Origin: Armillaria gallica
Lineage: Eukaryota; Basidiomycota; Agaricomycetes; Agaricales; Physalacriaceae
Direction of reading: 5' to 3'
Assembly (NCBI GenBank): GCA_037576215.1
Contig: JBANDB010000002.1
Coordinates: 3,782,001-3,846,000, forward strand
DNA length: 64,000 bases
This document shows, piece after piece, positions 11,810-23,308 of this stretch (the stretch's first letter is position 1; every line of letters starts with the position of its first letter). Under the pieces are notes generated by a model. That model was not told the DNA's origin. It did not search any database and saw only the letters and a program-made list of their open reading frames with translations. Both the position numbers and the translations under genes were made by a program.

Positions 11810-11991
11810 GGCAGTCGTTACGATTGCGCCGTTGGCTATGTTTTGCCATCATTAAATCAAATTTTTACCGTGCTTTCAAGCATTCTCGATAATTCGAGCA
11901 TCATTACTCATCTGACTTGCCTGAAAAGCCTGTGGCTGGCCTCTGCGAGATTCAAAAGGTGCTGGATAGTGCAGCCACTACAGTGCTCGAA

Positions 11992-13862
11992 TCAATGGAC
12001 TATCTCATCAACTTTGGAGCGATTGATACAGAATCCCTGATGAACATCATTATTGGTATGTAGCACGGGGAAAGATCTGACGCTTACAGGAGTTACCCAT
12101 TGCTTACAGCCACAATGAACACCAGCCCAGTCAAAGTTACCAAGTTTTGCTCCACATTTCTTGTTAGGGCATATAATCTTTCCAGCCAATTCTCCACTCT
12201 CTAAGAACGGTTCCATCCATTTCATCTGTCAGGCTACGTGTCAGAAAGGCCATCCTTATATACTCTAACCAACTCACAGGTTCTACAAAGTAGCCTGAGC
12301 ATTTGGGGTTCATGAGAATAGGTGGGCTGCTTGTGCTATTCGATCTGTTCACATTTGTCTGAATCGGGGTCATCCCCATTCCCATGGGAGTGCGTAAAGC
12401 AGCCAGTTTGGGATTGGCATATAGCTGTGCCGCCAGGTCACCGGGACTCGAGAACTGCGTCGTCTCGGCTCCATTCTGAGGCCCAGAAGGCGGTTGTCCC
12501 GGTTCCGTATCAGAGGGTGACAATGCGATGACCGCATCAGAAAGACGGCGCCCCAGCAAAGCCGCGGCATCTATCGACGGGACTCCCGCATTGTTCGTGG
12601 GAGTAAGGTCCGTTTTTGTTACACCGGACAGATCTATCTCGTCGTCGTCCTCGGTTTCGAGCGCGGACATGGAGAGCGAGTCCATAAGGCTCCTCGACAG
12701 ATTGGTAAATGGCCGTTTTCCCCCTCGGGATTGCGGATAAGGTTTCGAGGTGTTCTCGTCGTCATCCGGGTCATCAGTCTCTAGCGCCGACATTGAGAGC
12801 GAGTCACCAAGTCCACCAAAAGTCGGTCGCCGAGGGCGCGGGGCATCGCTGCTGGAACCAAGTCTTGATCGTGATTGGCTGGTGGATGGTCGAGAAAGTG
12901 ATATGTTGGTTGATGGGCGTCGCGACCCAGCCGGAGTCTGAGATGCTGGTGTTGCGGGGCCGAGTTGACCGTGATCTAGCATATGCTCTCTTGCTGCCAG
13001 CTCCTGTCTGATTCATAGGGACGCTGACAACGGTGTAATATACGAAAGAGGATCTTACCTGCACATTTTGCAGCGTATACGCCGTCGTGGCCCCACCGGC
13101 GTGGCGGGCGTCGAGTCAGATGGTGTACGGGAAACTTGGCGAACATGTCAGTGGGGGGTAGAGTCCCGTCGCCATCTGGGAGCACAATTAGCGCGTGGGT
13201 GCGGCATGAATAGTTCGTCCTTACTCATAACCTCCTCTACCGCTCGCTCCATATAGAACATCCGAGTCGCCTTGTCCTTGCGTGATATCCTGAATGAGGC
13301 CTTGTGGAATAGGTCCAGCTGGACTAGGAATCCAGGGTTGGGACTAATCGACCTACAATGAGTTCCACAACGGAAGGAAAGCAAGCAAACACACTCAATA
13401 TTCGGTCGTGACTTCCTAATGAGCTCCAACGCCGCTTCTGGCGTTAAATGCCGGGTATACATAAGATACGCCGCTACAATCGTAACACTCCGGCCTAGAG
13501 AAACATCCAGTCACCCACAAATTATCACAACTTGGTACTCACTCATTCCAGCCTGGCAGTGCACCAACACGCTCCGGCCCTTGTCCAGCTCCGCCTGGAT
13601 GAAGGTTATCGAAGGGAGAAAATGAATCATGATGTCTGCCTCTTCTGTATCATCAAGTAAAATCTGATGCCGAATAAAAGTCTAACTTTGAGTTAGAAAC
13701 CAAGCGTCAGAAGTTTGAGAGCAGCCTGACACGCACCTCATGGATGGTTATTCGGCCGCGCATCGCAGAGAGGATGCTGAATATGTGGTTTTTCTTCAAT
13801 AGCTCGACGTTGAGGGCGCTTGGGAGGTCTCCTACCCAGAGACCGGGAATGATTTCGTCCAT
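11992..13862 (-). CDS. YVH1: Dual-specificity phosphatase YVH1 (DUSP12)
   Basis: The start MDEIIPGLWVGDL opens the phosphatase domain. The catalytic loop VHCQAGMSRSVTIVAAYLM is rebuilt across an intron and matches HCxxGxxRS. A long Ser/Pro-rich linker follows with a near-duplicated phrase, DSLSMSALET, found twice. The C-terminal zinc-binding domain shows NPKCSGYFVEPMKWM, IICPNKKCGAKLGNFDW and HCGCKQWVTPGFCI. YVH1 is a 60S ribosome maturation factor that releases Mrt4 from pre-60S particles; its zinc domain matters more for this than phosphatase activity. At least five introns are needed. The last one interrupts the codons for VTP and GFC. Confidence 0.92.
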
Positions 13863-14099
13863 GATGGTGAGAGTAGTAGTTAAAAATTGCAGGGACGGTG
13901 ATTGATTGAAGTTGGTGCCTAGTGAACGACGGTTGCCAACATGAATAGTAGGTGTCAGATCAGAAAGGAGAGAGAGAATAGGCTGAGTGTGTAGTATGCA
14001 AGGAGGAAAGGAAGCGGCTCTAAACCGGCCCTGCGCACTGACATCATTACTTAAATTCACGTGGACAAAATACGACAAGAATCAACGATTCATAATCAA

Positions 14100-16929
14100 C
14101 TATTGAACTAAAATAGATCCTTCAAACACCTCTCTAACCACCGTCTCCCAAATCGCCACCGGTTTGTTGACACTAGCAGATATGTAACCAACGTAAAGAA
14201 TACAAAACACAAGGACCTACATGGCTTCCGTTAGCGGCAAGTTGAGATCCGCAGGATGACCCTGCCACTCTGTTCAAAATCAAAATCAATTCTGGGGTAG
14301 CAGAAGGGGCGGCAAAAGGGGCGTACCTTCTGGTTCCTCGGGGTCGTCTATTCCATACCCAAGTCTCCATGTGATCCCTTGCACGGTATTCGTGAGGCTG
14401 TTGTAAAGTCGTCCGTTAATCTGGAAACGCAAATGTAGGAAAGCTAACAAGTCTGGTGGAGCGAGTGTGTGATTCTTCAGATGCGTTGTCTGATATGGAT
14501 GATGAGTTTTTCATTCATTCTTACTGCGAAAGGTTAACCTCACCTTGATCTCTGTGTCGATGGTCGAGAAATCCGTCGACTGACCGCCAACCGTTCCACA
14601 ATATTCTTGAGGCGTGTCCTTCTTCCCACCGACGACGACGGTTTTGACGCCATCAAGCTTGGACATTGTTATCTGGCGCAAAACTCGTTTCACAGACTAT
14701 ACAAGAAAAAAGAGACTTACACTGAAGAGCGAGCACGAACTTGCGCATCTACGCAGGCGTCACATATACAATCAAAGACGGACAACTTATTCACTCGCCT
14801 CCCATTCGACACAATTACTACTTCGCTAGGCCTGAACAGCGGTTCCGCAGGAGGTTCTTCACTAAAAGGCTGGCACTCCTGTCCTAACCTGAGCAGACAA
14901 AATCAGCAAACAAGAACAACTTGAAGCCCGAATACCAACCTAGGACTGAACGCGTCGGCGCGCCCATTAATACTCATTTTGACCACAGGATGAAGCCAGT
15001 CATAGTCAGCTGGGAACGGTACATGCGAAGCATTCGTCCATTGCTGAGGGCTATAAGAAAGCAGCTCCTCTGGATCAGCACCGTCCAGGATATTCTTCAC
15101 GATCAACTGCGCTAGAGGTCCAGCGCGTATCTTACTGTCCAGACCTGCCTGAGGCTCGGTGGATTTCTTTGGCCCTATGATCTTCGACTGGTCAGCTATC
15201 AGACCTTTCCACAGATTATCGGTACGTTACAATGCGGTGCAGCCACTACAAGGATGTTAGCACTCAGCTGAATATGCAAAACAAAACTAACATGGGCAAT
15301 GCAGATGTATCCTGCACGGTAAAATGAACATTATAAGCTTTGTTTGTCATAAAAGATCGCATACCGCCACCGTTATTCGTCTGCATTCGTCAGTAAAGAC
15401 ATGAACGAGGGTCATACGCGAAAGACACAAACCACGTCTACCACTAGGCGCTTAGCCCCCAATGACTTGAGGCCGTTCAGACCCGACAGCAGGCTGGACT
15501 GGAACGTCGAGAAATTCTGAGCCGAGAAGCTCCCAAGAGCAAGCACCCCTGTGGTCTTATCATCAAGAAGATAAAACTGAGCCACACTATAGCTCTCGTT
15601 CAGCGCCTGTGGGGTGGGTTGCAGCTCCTCTGGCAATTTGATATCAGTGGGAGGAATAGCATCCACGATCACGTTCATCAGGTGCCTCCGCACATCTCTA
15701 GGATCCACAGGTGGCTGCTGCTCAAAGTAAGCTATCGGTCTCTCGCCGTCCAAGCCTTCATAAGCATCGTATCCATTAGTGTATTTCCCCGCAATACAGT
15801 TGTTCGCCCGATAAGACTCAAAATCTGTGAAATTCTTGGAGCCGGAGCCAAAGCGAGACCTATACGGGATCTACACACGGAATCAACACGCGTCCGAGTC
15901 GTCGTAGAATGAAACAACCCACAGTGACGATGTCGATCGATGTGCTATTGACGCGCTGGATTGTCAGCTCGACAGCATCTACGAGCGGGTGCGTCTGCTG
16001 GGCAAAGTTGCCCATCACGTACTCCCAACCGTCCCGGCCGCGGTGGTACGAGGCGAAGAAACTAGTACGTATTGACATGGGCCACACTAAATTAATAAAC
16101 GCACGCACGAATTCTGACGGGTCCCGAAGGACTGATAGCTTCCCGTAACCTGCGCGTTGGCGTTGACAGCTGCGAATGGATCTTGGCCATCAATAAGGAG
16201 GACGCGAGCCCCAGAGAGCTAAATGGTGATTATTGAGTGACGGGTTATGGCGGGTTGGAGATGGGGAAGGGACTGACAGACTCGAGCTTCCCTTTGAGCG
16301 TCCCGGGTAGTCGTTTCTGCCAATACTCGATCTCGTGCCCGAATTCTGCGGAGGCGACGGAGAAGGCCTCGGGGGCGATATGGACGTGTTGGGCGCCGGT
16401 GTGGTCGGAGAGAAGCACGAGGGGTGTGGGGAGATAGGATACGTAGAGTGCTGTGACCGATCTGTGAGCGTGAGATTAGTAGATGAAAGGATACTGACAG
16501 TCATAGCAGTAATTCAACACGGCACAGTGCCCGTCATTGACGCGTTTAAAAGCCCGGAAGAGGTCGAGATGGAGGTCAAATTCGGACGGGTGGTGATCCT
16601 GGCTGCTGATCCTGGCGAGGTCGGCGTGGAGGTCTTCGTGCACGTCGTCGTTGAAGGCTCTGGTGCTTGGATCTGGTAGTTTACAGAAGTATGGAAAGCG
16701 AGGGTCTTGTTCAGGACCTCGATGGTCTAGGAGAAAGTGAGTAGGCTGCTGCTGGTGGGTATTCCTCGCGTACATTAGCCTTGAGTATGGGATCGACGGG
16801 AGCCAGGGAGATGCAAGCTCGTGCCTGGATTGGTGTGACCCATTTCTTGCCGGCGATAGCTGCACAGGCATCCTTTGGAGGTCTCGCTGCGACAAGAGTG
16901 ACAAGGAGAAATAGAGCTAACCAGGCCAT
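14100..16929 (-). CDS. Secreted S41-family (tail-specific protease/CPAF-like) protein
   Basis: The first ATG (16929) starts a signal peptide, MAWLALFLLVTLVAARP. Next come KDACAAIAGKKWVTP and a paired-domain region seen in fungal secreted S41 proteins. Later blocks include FDLHLDLFRAFKRVNDGHC, KGKLESLSGARVLLIDG, AKRLVVDVTNNGGGYIC (the oxyanion-strand region) and, across a GC-AG intron at 14749-14798, SNGRCASSCSLFS with the presumed catalytic Ser. It ends EVFEGSILVQ. Peptidase activity is inferred from the family. Many short introns split the gene. A degenerate copy of its first exon lies at 18489-18692. Confidence 0.85.
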
Positions 16930-17579
16930 GGCAGCCAGCAAGGCAAAAGTCCGGACCGGATAAAGCGGCGTCTACTCGCTTGTCAACCTATCAGAAGACT
17001 GACAGAAGTGGATTGTTAACTGTCTCCTGGCTGCAATTCTTTACTATTGCCCTCGCAAAATTTAAGAGCCCCATTTGTACATTACTTTCTCTGACTGTAC
17101 TGTCAATTATATTTGAGATTTTTCTCACGTACACCAGAGTAGCATTCAGTAGTGCAGATCTAGTTCAAGTGTTCTGTGCACATAACATGACAAAAATAGG
17201 CCGTAATATTGGAACACATTTAGGTGATTGCCGCGCAAGCAGGAGGGGGGAATCATATGCAGTTGGATTTGCAGGCGCCCGAAAAAATATGTGCGCCACA
17301 GTATGTATTTATTCAGAGTTGGCGGTACAGTGAAAAGTAGCTTCGGACAGAGTGAGCATGTCACCACGTGGCCTCGAGTCTTGAGAATATTGGAGTAACG
17401 CAGCGTTGAGAGCCCTAATGGTGTTTTTGTGGCTGTCGAATAAGCGTATAAGCACACATACATACATAAAAGACTTGTGAAAAGCTTACTCCGCAAGGTC
17501 ACTCTGAAGGCTAATTTATGTAAATACTTAGCCATGGATATACCCATAGCGAGGTACACACACCTTTGGAAACTTTCGT
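16930..17579. other. Promoter of the S41 gene and unassigned sequence
   Basis: The first 50 bp upstream of the S41 start are duplicated near 18.65-18.69 kb. The rest contains a 174-codon minus-strand open frame (17146-17670) with no recognisable domain. Part of it could be 3' exons of the GRF gene, whose end I cannot fix. Confidence 0.3.
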
Positions 17580-18375
17580 TCAACCTAAACCTAGTCTTGA
17601 GACCACGCGCGACGGTCCATATATTGGAATCAAAAACGTACCGTTTGTTCTCAGCCTCCAGATGCTCCAACTCCTTCGATTTGTCATCTCGCCCTTCTCA
17701 GCGGCTATTTTTTGCCTTTCGAGAGTGTGAATTTCCGACTCGTGGAGCTCGTTAAGCTCGTTTAATATTAGACCCAATAGCTCCAATGTAGTTGACAGAG
17801 TACGAATTGCCGTCTGAGAAGAAAAGCCATCGTGCTGGAAATATGTCAGGTGGAAGCAAAAAGCCTCGAGAAAAAGTACATGCAAATGGTTGTGGAGACC
17901 GTGAAGAACTGGAAGGCGTAGGCAGTCCTTCGCCTGTTGGCATGGGAACGGGGGTAAGGGTGTACTCCGCCTCAGGTTGGGTCTGAGACTGCGAGGCGGA
18001 GAATACATCACGCTCAATAGAACCTTGGGACGGGCTTTGAGAATTAGCTTGCGTGGCTTGCGTAGGGTCATCATCCAAACGTTCCAAAGGGGTCGATGGA
18101 GTTGGCTGAGAATCGGGTGAAACTAGACTATCCTCCCAAGCTAATCGTTACTGGTCAGTTCAAACCGGCTTTACTAAACGCCCTGCAACTTGCCAAAGAA
18201 ATCGCATTGGCTAGCGTCGTTGGGGCAACGGAAGAAAGGGCTGGGGGCGTTATGTAAGTATGCGAATCTAAACTGAACGCGATTTATGACTGTACCGATT
18301 CGTGGTATGGGAGACCCAACGTTTAGCAGGAAGACTGCAGTGGCATGTAACGTCGACCATGGGCGACTGGGACAT
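17580..18375 (-). CDS. Small GRF-type zinc-finger protein
   Basis: The start MSQSPMVDVTCHCSLPAKRW leads across a GT-AG intron (just below 18296) to NRPFFRCPNDASQCDFF. A GC-AG intron at 18141-18193 then joins AWEDSLVSPDS. The CxC, C and C spacing and the RPFFRCP / QCDFFAW phrases match the GRF zinc finger found in TOP3, APE2 and NEIL3, which binds single-stranded DNA. After a Ser/Gln-rich linker, a predicted helix (LELLGLILNELNELHESEIHTLE) follows in a different frame; an intron from GTATTC near 18.02 kb to 17.93 kb would connect it. The 3' end is uncertain, and the given end is the stop of the helix frame. Function is unknown. Confidence 0.68.
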
Positions 18376-18488
18376 GAGTATTTTGGAGAAGAAGTGGGTT
18401 ATAGAGTTTGGACACTCCAGGCACCAAATCACTTGTTGATCTATACAGATGGCTCATAACGACCTCTACACCGGGTCTCGATGGTGAG

Positions 18489-18692
18489 TACGCTGCTACT
18501 GGTGATTATTCATTGCCTTGAGCACGGGGTCGACGGGAGCCAGAGAGATGCAAGCTCGCGCTTAGATTGAGGTGACCCATTTCTTGCCGGCGATCGCTGC
18601 GACAAGAGTGACAATGAGAAATAGAGCCAACCATGCAACGGCGGCGGTGAACGCAAAGTCCGGACCGGATAAAGCGGCGTCTCCTCGCTTAC
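18489..18692 (-). pseudogene. Broken duplicate of the 5' end of the S41 gene
   Basis: This segment closely matches 16742-16975, covering the first exon and about 50 bp of upstream sequence of the S41 gene. The copy is inactive: the start codon ATG is replaced by GTT, nine codons are deleted between two GCTGC repeats (27 nt), and the Gln codon in the WVTPIQ region is a stop (TAA). It lies between the divergent GRF and HAD genes and forms much of the HAD promoter; its end is 7 bp from the HAD start codon. Confidence 0.85.
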
Positions 18693-18699
18693 GTGAAGT

Positions 18700-19574
18700 A
18701 TGTCCATCCGACTCGTCACCTTTGACGCTCTCTTCACGCTAATAAACCTCAGAGAACCCGTCCACGTCCAATATGCGCGTGCATTCAGGCCCTACCTTGG
18801 CGAGCTCGACGCCGACGCTGTGAAATCGTCGTTCAAAGGAGCACTGGCGGCGCTGCAGAAGGAACGGCCGGCGTACGACAGTGGCAGCACCGCGTGGTGG
18901 TCGGAGGTGATACGCAGGACGGCGTTGGGTGCCAAGGCGGATTCAGCTGGTAGGGTCGTTGGTTGACGATGACATGGCAGCTTACAGCCAGCAGCCCTGG
19001 ACAAGTCTTTGCAGGATATCGTACGCGGTCTTTTGCACCGGTTCAGCTCACGGGAAGGATACAAGGCGTACGACGATGCGATTCCTCTTGGTTTGTCTGC
19101 ATTGTGGTTCTTGGTATAATCTACACCATCTCAGTTGAAGAGCTGCATTCTCGGGGCATCCGGACGGCTGTGATAAGCAATTCGGATTCACGGACTCGTA
19201 CGTGTTGGGCTTGGTGTTGCTCTTTGCTGACATGTGGCAGGGTCTGTGCTCAAGGACCTGGGGTTTCCCGCATATCTGGATCCGATTGTGCTGAGCGAGG
19301 AAGAGGGCGTTGAAAAGCCATCCAAGGAAATATTTATCCGGGCGTTGGAGGCTGTGAATCGAAACACCAAACCTGCTATTGAGCTTCGAGAATGCCTTCA
19401 CGTTGGAGACGAGCTGGAATGGTGAGACCTGGGGTTTCGATGAATTACGGACTGACATAAGAGTACAGTGACTACTACGGTGGGCGATCTGCTGGAATGG
19501 AAAGCTTGCTTGTTGGAGGGGAGGAACTGAATCAGGTTCTAGCATGGATGGATCGTCGTAAACAGAGAGAGTAG
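18700..19574 (+). CDS. HAD-superfamily hydrolase (HDHD3-like)
   Basis: The start MSIRLVTFDALFTLINLREP carries motif I with the nucleophile Asp in TFDA. Motif II is VEELHSRGIRTAVISNSDSR. Motif III/IV regions follow: GVEKPSKEIFIRALE with its conserved Lys, and LHVGDELECDYYGGRSAGM with the GDxxxxD motif rebuilt across an intron. It ends MDRRKQRE. HAD enzymes of this type are phosphatases of small metabolites; the substrate is unknown. Four introns are needed. It is convergent with the mitochondrial ribosomal gene, with a gap of 41 bp. Confidence 0.87.
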
Positions 19575-19615
19575 ACACGTAAAATGTACGCGACCGACCT
19601 CCACGGGCTCGGGGA

Positions 19616-20064
19616 TTACAACATTTGATCGCCTGCGTGTATGAGACTACGGCCCTTTGCCGCGACGTCTTCGATTTTCTGGCCCTGCTTGAGCAACGTC
19701 CACCGAATCACAAGGGGGTCTTGCCGGAGCACCCGGTTCAGCGAGCGGAGGGTACGGGGTGAGGTGTCAAAGTGAAGCGACCAGTAGCTGCAAGATGTCA
19801 GAGAGACAACCAAGTAAAAAGCTGGATACTGACTCTCCGAGTTTGTGGGCGACGCTGTGGCGGTGCATCCGGTGTGGCAGGACATGGGTGCCCCAGGACT
19901 CGATTTTACGGACGACACCACCGGACTTGAGGATATGACTGGCTGTCTGCGATACGAGTGCTTTTATCCTGGCCTGCAAGGGATTAGTTGGGGTTAGGGT
20001 TGACTTTTACACATACATATTCCTGGTTGTGAGCCGCAATGCAGACCATTTGATAGAGCGGCAT
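19616..20064 (-). CDS. Mitochondrial ribosomal protein bS6m (MRP17-like)
   Basis: The start MPLYQMVCIAAHNQEY is followed by an intron, then ARIKALVSQTASHILKSGG, VVRKIESWGTHVLPHRMHRH, and after a second intron YWSLHFDTSPRTLRSLNRVL and RQDPLVIRWTLLKQG. This is the ribosomal S6 fold as seen in fungal Mrp17, part of the mitochondrial small subunit. It ends IHAGDQML. The ATG used gives exactly the family's N-terminus. Confidence 0.9.
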
Positions 20065-20506
20065 GGCAAGAAGAAGAAAGGCACGTACGATCACATGACC
20101 TCGTAAATTGGCTTTCGACTTCCATGCTCGGACTGGAGTTGGTATTACTCTCTCCATGGTTGTCACTATCTGGGAAATTCCGATGGAGTGGCGTAAAGGC
20201 GCCTCATGTCCGAGGTTGGAAGGCAACATGCTTGCGGCAGTGACGTGTACGGGACGAAAATCGCTGGGAAAGGGAGCTGATTAGACTATTCAGTACGTTG
20301 TTTTCCGTTAATTTTCGTGCATTTTGAAATTTTGAGCGGGAAGACATGGAGGGACTTGACGACGGCGTTTCCGAACACCGCGAATCGATTTCCTGACGTG
20401 AATTAGATGCAATCAAGGTTGCAGTTCTTCGTCTTCCTTTCAAGTTTCAGATCTGTCGTCTTTATTACCTTCTTCCTTATATCCAGCCACCATCCATCCT
20501 TTCTTC

Positions 20507-22995
20507 ATGGCCAGCCGCAAACGCGAACACCCTCCTCGTCTCCAGCACTCCCCGTCCCTCCCAAATATTTGGTATGACATTTCATACAAATTATACACCA
20601 TATTTATATTCCTTTCTAGGTTCCCGCCCCATTCAGGCCCGCTTCCCGCCAAGCTCAATGCCATTCCCCGCGACAATCTCCATCTCCCCGCCACCCCGCC
20701 CGCCCTCACAACGTCCTTCTCCATCCCCCGGCCCGACCACACGCGCCCCCATGTCCACAGCAAGCTCCTCACCCCGCCACTCACCCCGTCCTCCAGCATC
20801 CGCACCGCCGACGACCTCGACGACGCGACCACCCTCAATCAACGCGCCAATCCCGACGCGACTCGCTTCCTTCTGGTCAGTGGGCCCTTGTCTACGCACT
20901 ACCCCTGAACTAACACGCCTCAGATCAGCAACATTTCGCGCACAGTAAAGACAGACACACTCAGCCAGCTTTTTTCTTCCTACCTCTCTGCAGAAACCCT
21001 CGGCCGCCTGCCAGGCTCGTCATCCGAGAACCGTGGTCCCCCAGCCAACGAACGCCAGTCCTCGACGTTTAAAAACGTGTCAATCACCGACTCTCCGATC
21101 AAAGGCGTGTTTGTTCGTTATGTACAGTCCAAAGGTATCGTTGTTCTGGCATTTTTTGATGTCAGATACGCCCAAGCTGCTCACGCCCTCCTCGCGACCC
21201 GCACCACCGATCTCCTCGACGTCTGTGCCGACGACAGCTGGTTTCGCTGCCGATATCTTACCCCAAACCAGACAGTTCAGTTGACCGGTGACTCAAAGTT
21301 CCTCAAGGCTGCCAGTGCCGCCTTTTACATCTCCGTCCAAGGCCTGGAGGAGCAGGATGATTCTTCCCGGAAACGACCGTCGATGTCGACACACTCTTGC
21401 AGCTGCTCGAGTCATTTGGCACAATTCGCTCAGTCAATCTCGTCGACTCGCTCAACGACGACTTGGTACGTTTTTATCCCTCCCCACTACCCCCTCTAAC
21501 CCTCCTCAGTGCTTCAAAAACTACCACATCGAGTATTGCGATTTCCGCGACGCCGATGCAGCCTACGCCGCCCTGGACGGGCAAATGCTTTTTGGCATGA
21601 AGCTTCAGGTCTTTGGCCGCGAAGAGTCTCGATCAGAAGCCACTGAATCAAACTCTGTTCCGTTTCCAAGTGGCGGCGAAGACTCGACGGGTACCTTGCT
21701 GCATTTTGGACGGCGCTCCCAGACCCGTGAACGCTTCGCCTTTCCGCCGCCGCCCATCAACACCCAAGCCAAGCCTGACGACGAGGACGACGACCGCACC
21801 CTCGTCTGGTCATCCAGCTCGCCTACCTTTTTCTACACCTCGCCTCCGTCCGACGATTTATCCGAGCATTCGGCAACCAAGGACACCGGCCCGTCACTTC
21901 CTGACAGCGAGCCAGGCCCGTTCTACGCCGCCCACCCAGAGTTTTATTATGACGGCCCGCCTGTGCCGTATCCCGCCCCGTATCCTTACCCGCCCACGTC
22001 CCCGTACCCCACGTCCCCCGTACTAGGCTTCTACGATGACCCCCACCGCCTCGCAGCAGCCATGAACGGCCTCTCCTGGGGCCCTCCTCCTCCCGCCGCC
22101 GCTTTCGGTCCCCGCCCTCCAGAGTTCTGGCGTCCTGGCCCAAGCTTCTTCGTTCCAGAAGGGCCAGCCTACCCCACCACCGATGTGACCCCGGACCCGC
22201 CATCAAGGAACCGATCACTCCATAAATCAAATCCCGCTTCAGCAGCAAAGGACGAACAGCAAGGTGTTCGCAACCAGCTCGACCTCGCTCTCATCGAGAA
22301 CGGTGGCGACACCCGTACAACTGTCATGATCAAAAATATTCCCAACAAAATGTCAGACCGCGATCTGATGTCGTTTATTGACAAGGTCTGTCCGAGGCGG
22401 ATTGATTTTATGTATCTCAGGATGGATTTTAAAAATGGTGTGTTCTGCTTTTAATTTCCGTCATCTTCTCACGTTGTACTCAGGGTGCAATGTCGGATAT
22501 GCCTTTGTCAATTTTATCCAAGCCGAAGATCTATTATTATTCGCCAGGAAGCGCCTTGGACAAAAATGGCACGCACTGCGATTCTCCGATCTCGTCCTTT
22601 CCGCTGATTTTAGCTCCAACAGGAACATGTTCTCCAGCGAAAAGGTGCTCCAGATGAGCTACGCCAATTACCAGTACGTCTCCCTCCAATTCTGAACCAG
22701 CGCGATCTGATCTGATCCGCCCTCTAGAGGAAAAGAGGCCCTCGTTGAAAAATTCAAAAACTCGTGCATCATGGACGAGCAAGAGGCGTGGCAGCCAAAG
22801 ATATTCTTCTCTGCGGGTCCGGACCAGGGCTTGCCGGAGCCCTTCCCTGCCCCGACGCATATGAAGCGCAAGGAGAGGAGCCTGCATAATCGGGGTACGT
22901 TGTTTGCTACGGCTGACAGCAGTGGGCGGGGTAGTATGAAGCAGGATCATCGTCCAAAAGTGCCGCTAGCGAAAAGACTCGGTGCCCATCGGTGA
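20507..22995 (+). CDS. Mei2-like RNA-binding protein
   Basis: The C-terminal RRM is diagnostic: TTVMIKNIPNKMSDRDLMSF, DFMYLRMDFKNGCNVGYAFV, then FSSEKVLQMSYANYQGKEAL and EKFKNSCIMDEQEAW. Two upstream RRM-like regions precede it, with SRTVKTDTLSQLFSSYL and LLQLLESFGTIRSVNLVDSL followed by NYHIEYCDFRDADAAYAALDG. A long Pro/Tyr-rich linker separates them. Mei2 proteins promote meiosis in fission yeast; related proteins are widespread in fungi. An apparent one-base frame break lies at 21366-21368. A 54-nt GC-AG intron at 22569-22622 is needed to rebuild the conserved KW-N-MFSS junction. It ends LAKRLGAHR. Confidence 0.9.
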
Positions 22996-23308
22996 TTCGA
23001 CAGATATTTATGTGTGCTCGTGTGTCAAGTTGTTGTCTTTAATAGTTGCTCTCATATTGTTGTTGTTGTTTTTTTCATGTGCTTAATCAAGTGTACTTTC
23101 AAGTTCATTATGAAATCTCGATCATTCTATTAAAAGTACGCGTCTACGGAGGAAATAGAACTTTGGACGGCGCCCGTGCTGATACTATTTATACCTCGGC
23201 ATCTCCTGACCATTGCGTTAGGACGGGTTACATGGTCAGTGGGACTCGTACTTATAATAATATCCATCAAATGCATGGAGCCGAATCCCACCCCCCACAC
23301 CCAACACC

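Noticed and set aside
14793..14796. GT donor alternative for the S41 intron
   Set aside because: It would give NGRRMRK instead of the conserved NGRCASSCSLF segment.
17146..17670. 174-codon minus-strand open frame
   Set aside because: No conserved motif; AT-rich intergenic composition. Only its first few codons might belong to the GRF gene.
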